Shown: positions 57,885-64,000 of the stretch, in pieces
Numbering within the stretch: the first letter of the stretch is position 1
Layout: the number at the start of each line of letters is the position of its first letter
Assembly (NCBI RefSeq): GCF_000331575.1
Contig: NZ_KB223527.1
Location: 531,842 to 595,841, forward strand
Direction: 5' to 3'
Length of the DNA stretch: 64,000 bases
Source: Calidifontibacillus oryziterrae
GTDB lineage: Bacteria > Bacillota > Bacilli > Bacillales > Bacillaceae_J
Position numbers and translations under genes: made by a program
The notes under the pieces: generated by a model
Databases searched by the model: none
The model's input: the letters and a program-made list of their open reading frames with translations, nothing else
What the model was told of the DNA's origin: nothing

Positions 57885-59078
57885 TTATCCTGCATAGGAA
57901 TGTAATCCCGAAATAACTAAATTAACAGCTACTAAATTAAACATAATAATTGCAAAACCGACTACAGCTAGCCATGCTGATTTCTCCCCGTGCCAGCCTT
58001 TTGATAGGCGTAAATGCAGAAATGCTGCATAAAACAACCATGTAATAAGAGCCCAAACTTCCTTAGGGTCCCAACCCCAAAATCTCGTCCATGCTACTTG
58101 TGCCCAAATCATAGCGAAAATAAGAGCACCTAATGTAAAAACAGGGAAACCAATGGTAACCGAGCGGTAGCTTATTTCATCAACTAAATCTGGATTAACT
58201 CCTTTTAATAGTGGTTGAATAGCGGCAGCAATTCGCTTACGCAAAATAAGCCGGACAAAACAATATAATATCAAACCGGAAGCTAACGACCAGAGAACAG
58301 TATTAAATTTTCTTGGTGCATTCTCACCATTCATCCAAGCCGGTGTTTCAAACAAAGGACCGAAGCCCTCAGTTAATTTTTCACCGTCAATTGGTCCAGC
58401 AATCGCTGGCATATTGTATACTAATTCTGACTCTTTCCCAGATTCGCTTATCCATTTAAACGTCATTTCATAATCCATTGCTTTAAATGTTGTCGTTACA
58501 ATTACAAAGCCAACAACACTTACGAGCGAATATAAAATAAATTCCAACCAAAAGGTACGTTTAGTAGCCTTTGTTTGGTCTACGACAAGGATTAAATATA
58601 TGAGTCCCGCACCAAAGCTGACCGCCAATATTGCTTCTCCTAATGCTGCTGTTGTTACATGAATGTAGAGCCAATGGCTTTGCAATGCAGGAATAAGTGG
58701 TGATATTTCCTTTGAAAACATACTTGCAAAACCAATTATTAACACTGCAACCGGCATAATAAAAGCGCCGACTATAGAATTTTTATAGATAAAATAAATC
58801 ATAATATACGATAGAACAAGCATCATCCCAAAAAACGCAGTGTATTCAAACATATTACTAACAGGGGCATGCCCACCAATAATCCATCTTATTACAAAAA
58901 AACCAGTTTGTGCAAAAAAACCAATCACTGTCACGATGATCCCTAATTTTGCCCATCTACTAGTGTTTGCACTTGAATGTTTGTCTCTTATCGAAGCTGC
59001 AAAAAAAACGGTAGCAACTAAATATAAAATAAACGCCACGTAAAGTAAATTACCACTGAGCTCTACCAAGTTATTCAA
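57885..59078 (-). CDS. resC: Cytochrome c biogenesis protein ResC (CcsA/CcsB type)
   Basis: 397 residues, about eight membrane helices. The WWD-type signature [14 protein letters not shown] is at about residue 337. With ResB it forms the system II haem lyase. The TTG start at 59078 follows AGGAGG and overlaps the resB 3' end by 8 bases. Haem supplied here is used by QcrC and other cytochromes c. Confidence 0.95.
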   Translation of the reverse strand: MNNLVELSGNLLYVAFILYLVATVFFAASIRDKHSSANTSRWAKLGIIVTVIGFFAQTGFFVIRWIIGGHAPVSNMFEYTAFFGMMLVLSYIMIYFIYKNSIVGAFIMPVAVLIIGFASMFSKEISPLIPALQSHWLYIHVTTAALGEAILAVSFGAGLIYLILVVDQTKATKRTFWLEFILYSLVSVVGFVIVTTTFKAMDYEMTFKWISESGKESELVYNMPAIAGPIDGEKLTEGFGPLFETPAWMNGENAPRKFNTVLWSLASGLILYCFVRLILRKRIAAAIQPLLKGVNPDLVDEISYRSVTIGFPVFTLGALIFAMIWAQVAWTRFWGWDPKEVWALITWLFYAAFLHLRLSKGWHGEKSAWLAVVGFAIIMFNLVAVNLVISGLHSYAG

Positions 59079-60681
59079 CCCCTTCCTCCTGCTTTTCCGT
59101 TTGGTCTACTGGAATTGGTAAGCTTGTCCCTGTGAAAATAGCAGCTATTTCCTTTTTCAAACCATACCAGTTTTTATTTGTATGTGCTGCTACTAAAATC
59201 CTATTCTCAGTTGTTTGAATCCAAATACGGCGATGATTCCAATAGCTGCCCTGTATTACTCCAAACATAAAAATAATCCCACCAGCAATAATTATTCCTA
59301 ACGTACGATCAAGACGAACTGTTAATCCCGTCGCATTTCTCATCTTAATATCTTCAAATTCCATTTTGAAAAGATTTTCTCCTAATGGCTCGGCATTCGT
59401 CTGAATACCTACAAAGCTAACTTCCCCTTCTGGAACCTTTGGAGAATACATTTTGAAAATAAAAGCAGGATTATCTGGTAATCGGTTCCTAGTAGACGGA
59501 TTTCCTTCTTCATCAAAATAAAAATTCGGAAAATATTCCATTAGTTCAATTTTATAGCCATTCCCAAGTTCGTATAACTGCTCTGGATTCTCTAAGTTAA
59601 TCTCTATACTTGATACTTTCGTATCCGTTGCTTTTTCAACAAGTCTAAATGTCATTTTATATAACTCATTCAACTTATATGTTGTTTGATAAATTGCATA
59701 GCCCGCAAATTTTAATGGGTGATTGACTCGAATTTCCTGCTCTTGTATCTGTTTTAAATCAGGTTCTTTACCGGGGACAATTTTATCTGTTCTTTCATAA
59801 AGGATCGCGTTTGTTTGATAATTTTTGGCCATCCCCATACCGACATTGAAATTATCATCCTCATCATAAACTTCCATGATGAATTCCTTATTTTCTAAAT
59901 AATATTTTCCTTCCGTACCTGGGATGAGCTTCGTTTCACCATCTCGCAGCCAAAGTACATCATCAATGTACATACCCGGGAAAAAGCGAAGCATACAGCC
60001 TATTAGAAAAATAATGAGACCGACGTGATTTACATATGGTCCCCAGCGAGAAAAGCGACCCTTTTCAGCTAGAATATGACCATTTTCATGGCGGACACGA
60101 TAGTTTTTCTTCCTCAACGATGCAAGCCAATGCTCTTGTTCTTCCTGCGTTGCCACCTGCGCTTTCGTTTCCCCATACAACCTTTGTCTTTTTAAAAATT
60201 TCGAATCGCGTTTTACACCTTGCTTTTTCAACGCCTTATATAAAGGTACTACACGGTCTAGGGAACAAATGACGAGGGATATCGCTATTGATGCCACCAT
60301 AATCATGTACCACCAGGAACTATATAAATTGTGGAAACCAAGCTGATAATAAAACATACCTAATATACCGTATTCCTGTTCGTAAAAAACTTCAGGAGGT
60401 ATTGTAGGTGGTATGTACATCTCCTGAGGAAATAGGGTTCCTAAAGCTGAGGCAACTAAAGTAATGACAATCAGCCAGACCCCGACTTTCACTGAAGAGA
60501 AGAAATTCCAAATCATATCTATGATTGTTTTTTTATAAGTTTGTGATCGTCTTGCGCTACCTTCATAACGCATGTCTATTAATTTAATTTCATCCTGTAA
60601 TTCAAATGGTTTTCCACACGATTCACAAAAAACTGTTCCATGTGGATTTACATGTCCACACTCACATTTAACCTTATCCAT
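59071..60681 (-). CDS. resB: Cytochrome c biogenesis protein ResB
   Basis: 536 residues. An N-terminal zinc-ribbon-like CECGHVN...CESCG segment (residues 5-21) then ResB-family membrane helices and a large outer loop. Works with ResC to attach haem. ATG at 60681. Follows resA by 19 bases. Confidence 0.95.
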   Translation of the reverse strand: MDKVKCECGHVNPHGTVFCESCGKPFELQDEIKLIDMRYEGSARRSQTYKKTIIDMIWNFFSSVKVGVWLIVITLVASALGTLFPQEMYIPPTIPPEVFYEQEYGILGMFYYQLGFHNLYSSWWYMIMVASIAISLVICSLDRVVPLYKALKKQGVKRDSKFLKRQRLYGETKAQVATQEEQEHWLASLRKKNYRVRHENGHILAEKGRFSRWGPYVNHVGLIIFLIGCMLRFFPGMYIDDVLWLRDGETKLIPGTEGKYYLENKEFIMEVYDEDDNFNVGMGMAKNYQTNAILYERTDKIVPGKEPDLKQIQEQEIRVNHPLKFAGYAIYQTTYKLNELYKMTFRLVEKATDTKVSSIEINLENPEQLYELGNGYKIELMEYFPNFYFDEEGNPSTRNRLPDNPAFIFKMYSPKVPEGEVSFVGIQTNAEPLGENLFKMEFEDIKMRNATGLTVRLDRTLGIIIAGGIIFMFGVIQGSYWNHRRIWIQTTENRILVAAHTNKNWYGLKKEIAAIFTGTSLPIPVDQTEKQEEGVE

Positions 60682-60700
60682 ATTTACCCCCAGCTACAAC

Positions 60701-61222
60701 CTATGGTTTAATTCTCTCCATATGACTCTGAATTATCTGATCAGACATTGACCCCTTAATGATGTCGATAATTTTCCCATCTTTATCTATTAAAAATGTC
60801 GTTGGCAAAGGATCAACCCCATATGCTTCCATTATTTCTGTTGTTTCATCAATAACAATAGGAAACGTTAAACCTTTACGTTCCACAAAGTTCTCAACAG
60901 ATAGCTTTGTTTCAGCAACGTTAATAGCTAATACTTCCACACCCTGATCTTTATAAGTCTTATATTGGTTTTCCATATATGGCATTTCTTCTTCACACGG
61001 TGGACACCAAGTCGCCCAAAAATTTAAGAAAACACCTTTCCCACGGTATTGATCGAATTCTATTTCATTTCCAGCTAAATCAGTAATCACAAAATTCGGG
61101 GCCATATCCCCCTTTCCAACTAGTACTTTTTCTGTAAAGAAACTAGAATATAACGTATAGCCTAAAGCACCAACTAAAATCAATAGGATGATTGTTCGAA
61201 CGATAAGCCGCTTGCTTTTCAC
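60701..61222 (-). CDS. resA: Thiol-disulfide oxidoreductase ResA
   Basis: 173 residues: an N-terminal membrane anchor (about 8-28) and a thioredoxin fold with active site WCPPCEEE (about residue 75-82). It reduces the apocytochrome c haem-binding cysteines on the outer side. The family in B. subtilis has WCEPC; here a proline replaces the second-position glutamate. GTG at 61222 behind GAGAGG. First gene of resABC. Confidence 0.95.
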   Translation of the reverse strand: MKSKRLIVRTIILLILVGALGYTLYSSFFTEKVLVGKGDMAPNFVITDLAGNEIEFDQYRGKGVFLNFWATWCPPCEEEMPYMENQYKTYKDQGVEVLAINVAETKLSVENFVERKGLTFPIVIDETTEIMEAYGVDPLPTTFLIDKDGKIIDIIKGSMSDQIIQSHMERIKP

Positions 61223-61252
61223 CTATAACCTCTCCCGTATGTAGTTTTTTTA

Positions 61253-61261
61253 ATTATAGCA
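61253..61261 (-). promoter_or_regulatory. Extended -10 promoter of resABC
   Basis: Minus strand TGCTATAAT (61261-61253), a perfect TATAAT with the TGn extension; no good -35 box at 17 bases upstream. That fits a promoter that needs an activator such as ResD. It lies between rluB and resA. Confidence 0.6.
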
Positions 61262-61281
61262 ATTACCATTTGAACATAGTG

Positions 61282-62016
61282 TTAATATTGTGAACGTTGT
61301 GTGACAGCCAAATTACGAAGCTGCTTAACCTCGTGAGGAGTAAGCTCTCGATAATCTCCCGGGCTCAACCCTTTCAAGTCTAAAAATCCATATCGTTCTC
61401 TCTTTAGTTTTTGAACCTTATAACCGATTGCTTCAAACATCCTGCGAACTTGACGATTTTTCCCTTCATGTATAATCATTTGAACGATTGAAGTACCTTT
61501 TTTTCTATCTACAGATAGGAGTTTTACTTTTGCTGGTGCAGTTTTACCATCTTCAAGGTTGACCCCTCTTTCCAATTTTGTTAACTGTTCTCTAGTAGGG
61601 ATCCCATTTACTTTCGCAACATAAAGCTTCTCAATATTATATTTTGGATGCATAAGAAGATTTGCGAGCTCCCCGTCATTGGTGAGTAAAAGCAGTCCAG
61701 ATGTATGGTAATCTAAACGGCCAATTGGAAATATTCTTCGCTCCTCCATTGGGAAAAGATCAGTAACAACCTTCCGCCCCTTATCATCAGAAACTGCTGA
61801 TATTACTTCCCTAGGCTTATAAAGCAAATAGTAGACAGGCTCTTCTCTAGTAATTGGAATACCATCCACTTCAATTTTATCGTTTCCTGAAACTTTCGTT
61901 CCAAGCTCTTTTACAACTATGCCGTTTACTTTAATTTTGCCTTCTAAAATAAGCTGTTCTGCCTTTCTTCTTGATGTTACACCGGCATGAGCAATTACTT
62001 TTTGTAAGCGTTCCAC
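61282..62016 (-). CDS. rluB: 23S rRNA pseudouridine synthase RluB
   Basis: 244 residues. N-terminal S4 domain (MERLQKVIAHAGVTSRRKAEQL), catalytic aspartate in GRLDYHTSGLLLLTNDG (about residue 103) and C-terminal HEGKNRQVRRMFE. Modifies 23S rRNA. GTG start at 62016 behind GAGGTGA. Between spmB and resA, as in B. subtilis (ypuL). Confidence 0.95.
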   Translation of the reverse strand: MERLQKVIAHAGVTSRRKAEQLILEGKIKVNGIVVKELGTKVSGNDKIEVDGIPITREEPVYYLLYKPREVISAVSDDKGRKVVTDLFPMEERRIFPIGRLDYHTSGLLLLTNDGELANLLMHPKYNIEKLYVAKVNGIPTREQLTKLERGVNLEDGKTAPAKVKLLSVDRKKGTSIVQMIIHEGKNRQVRRMFEAIGYKVQKLKRERYGFLDLKGLSPGDYRELTPHEVKQLRNLAVTQRSQY

Positions 62017-62139
62017 ACTATCACCTCAAAATCCATCTTACTTGTATCATTCCCAATTCACAAGCTACAACTTCTAAAATTGTTAGAAAAACTCGGTTGA
62101 CGTTAGTTATAAGTCTAACAGAGCTAATAATTATGAACA

Positions 62140-62180
62140 AAAAAAGGATGAGTGGCCATCATCTAGGCCTACTGCATCCT
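62140..62180 (-). terminator. Terminator of dacB-spmA-spmB
   Basis: AGGATG (62145-62150) / CATCCT (62175-62180) with a nested GGCC / GGCC pair; T-run on the minus strand after the stem. It is 8 bases after the spmB stop. Confidence 0.78.
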
Positions 62181-62187
62181 AATTTCA

Positions 62188-62718
62188 TTAAGAAAATACA
62201 ATTGTAATAACAACAATTGCTGTGATTATACCAACAAGGTCTGCAAGGAGCCCAACCTTCAAAGCATCTCCCATTTTTCGGATTCCGACAGCACCAAAAT
62301 AAACAGTTAATATGTATAAGGTTGTATCTGTACTCCCCTGCATCGTCGATGCTAGTCTGCCAATTAAAGAATCTGGACCGTGCGTTGCAATTAAATCAGA
62401 TGTCATTCCTAATGCGGCAGTCCCAGAGATCGGCCTGATTATTGCTAAAGGAACTATATCAGCAGGGACGCCTATATATAATAATAACGGTCTAATCATA
62501 TTGATAAAATATTCTAATGCACCAGATTCCCTGAAAACTGTTATTGCAACTAACATTCCAACGAGAAATGGGATAATTGAAAAGGCAATTTCTATCCCTT
62601 CTCTCCCGCCATCTACAAATGCTTCATATGTTGGTACTCTTTTGATTGTGGAATAAATTAGTATGAATCCAATCATCACCGGAATAAGCCATAACGAAAT
62701 TAATGTAATAACGTTCAT
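62188..62718 (-). CDS. spmB: Spore maturation protein B
   Basis: 176 residues with about five membrane helices, nucleoside-recognition (Gate) domain as in SpmB: DGGREGIEIAFSIIPFLVGML and PISGTAALGMTSDL. With SpmA it is needed for proper spore core dehydration. Start ATG 62718 shares a base with the spmA stop (TAATG). Third gene of the dacB-spmA-spmB operon. Confidence 0.95.
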   Translation of the reverse strand: MNVITLISLWLIPVMIGFILIYSTIKRVPTYEAFVDGGREGIEIAFSIIPFLVGMLVAITVFRESGALEYFINMIRPLLLYIGVPADIVPLAIIRPISGTAALGMTSDLIATHGPDSLIGRLASTMQGSTDTTLYILTVYFGAVGIRKMGDALKVGLLADLVGIITAIVVITIVFS

Positions 62719-63314
62719 TATCTTTTCCCCTCTCTTCTATTACGGCGATAAAAAAAATATCGGTCTATTAAAATTGCCGCAGTAGTGGAGAAAAAAGTTG
62801 CAACTAGAGTTGGTCCGACAATATCTGTTGGACTTACTGAACCATAATTCATTCTAATCGCAATAACAGTTGTTGGAATAAGCGTTAAACTTGAAGTATT
62901 AATTGCTAAAAACGTAATCATTGAACGACTAGCATAGTCTTTATTTCCATTTAAAACCTTTAATTGCTCCATTGCTTTAATTCCCATTGGTGTTGCAGCA
63001 TTACCAAGTCCAAATAAATTTGAAATCATGTTAGAGAGAATATATCCCATTGCCGGATGATCTTTCGGTACCTCCGGAAATAGCCTCGTTACAAAAGGTT
63101 GAAAAAGTCTAGAGAGCCCTCTTAATATGCCAGCCTGTTGGGCAATATTCATTAATCCCAACCAAAATACTAGAATGCTAATTAAGCCAATACAGATGGT
63201 TACTGCTTCTTTCGCACCCTTGAAAATAGCCTCATTTACGGCACCCATTGTTCCGTTTATCATCGCAAACACAATCCCAATAATAAACATGACAACCCAA
63301 ATTATATTAACCAT
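62718..63314 (-). CDS. spmA: Spore maturation protein A
   Basis: 198 residues, about five membrane helices, SpmA family (Gate domain; NLFGLGNAATPMGIKAM near residue 97). ATG at 63314 overlaps the dacB stop by 8 bases. Acts with SpmB in spore maturation and heat resistance. Confidence 0.95.
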   Translation of the reverse strand: MVNIIWVVMFIIGIVFAMINGTMGAVNEAIFKGAKEAVTICIGLISILVFWLGLMNIAQQAGILRGLSRLFQPFVTRLFPEVPKDHPAMGYILSNMISNLFGLGNAATPMGIKAMEQLKVLNGNKDYASRSMITFLAINTSSLTLIPTTVIAIRMNYGSVSPTDIVGPTLVATFFSTTAAILIDRYFFYRRNRREGKR

Positions 63315-64000
63315 TAGATCTGACCCCTATCATAGAAAGGAAAAGATCTTTTATCGTTGAAAACCATTTTTGTTTTTCTACATTTCCTTTACTATCGTAA
63401 AATAACGGTAACTCACCAATGTTCTCTCCATTTAACATAATTATCAATTTTCCGCAAGGTGCAGGAACTTTCCCATCCTCCAGCCACGAAGAATTCGGTT
63501 TGATTAATGTAATATTTACCTCAATATCATCTTCTTCACTACTCGTTAATGGATATAAAAAATCGCGCCGTACTATAACTTTTCCTTTATAGAACTCGTC
63601 ATCAATGGATTCTACAACACCTTTGTTAACAACTCGAAGAAGATCATATTGTCCAAATCCCCATTTAAACATCGCAATATGATCATTCCAATCATCAGGA
63701 CCATTTAGAGTAACAGCAATCAAATGGTGATTTTCTTTTGAAGCAGTTGATACTAAGGTTCGTTTAGCCCTTTTGGTAAATCCTGTTTTCCCACCTGTTG
63801 AAAATTCATACCTCGTAAGTAGCTTGTTTTTATTTGTCCATTTACGATCCCATTTTTCATCTGGATTTGGAGCATAATGTACTTTTGTCCCAGCTATTTT
63901 ACGATATGTTTCATTATTCATCGCATATTGCGTAAGTATTGCCATATCATATGCAGTTGAATAATGGTTCTCATGGTCATCTAATCCATGTGGGTTGGCA
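63307..64000 (-). CDS. dacB: Sporulation D-alanyl-D-alanine carboxypeptidase DacB (5' end missing)
   Basis: C-terminal 230 residues only; the start lies beyond the right edge. The frame is open up to 64000 and includes ANPHGLDDHENHYSTAYDMA before the KTG active-site motif GGKTGFTKRAKRTL (KTG box of penicillin-binding proteins). The C-terminal part is the usual PBP5-like beta domain and amphipathic anchor. Trims peptides in the spore cortex. Identified as DacB because it is coupled to spmA-spmB. Confidence 0.93.
   Translation of the reverse strand, partial: ANPHGLDDHENHYSTAYDMAILTQYAMNNETYRKIAGTKVHYAPNPDEKWDRKWTNKNKLLTRYEFSTGGKTGFTKRAKRTLVSTASKENHHLIAVTLNGPDDWNDHIAMFKWGFGQYDLLRVVNKGVVESIDDEFYKGKVIVRRDFLYPLTSSEEDDIEVNITLIKPNSSWLEDGKVPAPCGKLIIMLNGENIGELPLFYDSKGNVEKQKWFSTIKDLFLSMIGVRSNG

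Noticed and set aside
62312..62656. Plus-strand frame over spmB
   Set aside because: Antisense shadow of a membrane protein gene; no supporting signal.

Overview
This window is chromosomal DNA from a low-G+C, endospore-forming member of the Bacillaceae. The gene order follows the Bacillus subtilis ypj-qcr-aro/trp-men-spoIVA-cmk-sleB-gudB-serA-sigX-res-spm-dacB segment almost gene for gene. Sporulation genes (ypjB, spoIVA, yphA/yphB, ypeB-sleB, cotJABC, spmAB, dacB), TRAP (mtrB) and AGGAGG-type ribosome binding sites all fit that assignment. I cannot name the species. Nearly all genes are on the minus strand; the plus-strand exceptions are ypzI, cotJABC, fer and serA. I see no rRNA, tRNA, prophage, intact insertion sequence or CRISPR array.

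Region by region (minus genes run right to left). 1-5400: a YugP-like metallopeptidase (cut by the window edge), ypjB, ypjA, the menaquinol:cytochrome c reductase operon qcrABC with a clear sigma-A promoter, ypiF and ypiB. 5460-21214: the aromatic supraoperon, transcribed cheR, aroC-aroB-aroH, trpEDCFBA-hisC-tyrA-aroA, then an unrecognised protein that looks like a metal-site-less amidohydrolase, and ypiA. The trp genes have a textbook leader: promoter, a run of GAG/UAG triplets for TRAP, an antiterminator, an intrinsic terminator and a hairpin upstream of trpE. TRAP itself (mtrB) is also here, next to folE. 21215-25731: ndk, hepT-menG-hepS (menaquinone), mtrB and folE, with a 125-bp tandem repeat touching the ndk stop codon. 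25984-34364: hbs, spoIVA, yphF, yphE, gpsA, der, the YIEGIA protein with its small partner, yphA and the tiny ypzI. 34385-41218: fni, ypfD (S1 domains), plsC, cmk, ypfB, ypfA (PilZ), ypeB and sleB. 41384-47620: prsW, ansA, ypdA, gudB, ddl and ypbH. 47909-53106: cotJABC, ypbF/ypbE/ypbD, fer and serA. 53343-62016: rsiX-sigX, resE-resD-resC-resB-resA and rluB. 62188-64000: spmB-spmA-dacB, with dacB cut by the right edge.

The genes link into a few functional sets: aromatic and tryptophan synthesis with its RNA-binding regulator; menaquinone synthesis together with the menaquinol-oxidising bc complex and the ResABC cytochrome c assembly proteins under ResDE; and envelope and spore functions. The most interesting non-textbook items are the amidohydrolase-like protein in the aro operon, the tandem and dispersed palindromic repeats (one pair shows compensatory stem changes), a CUC-rich segment in the trp leader complementary to the TRAP site, and the internally duplicated RsiX. 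I did not find a clearly new multi-gene system; most of the window is conserved core chromosome.
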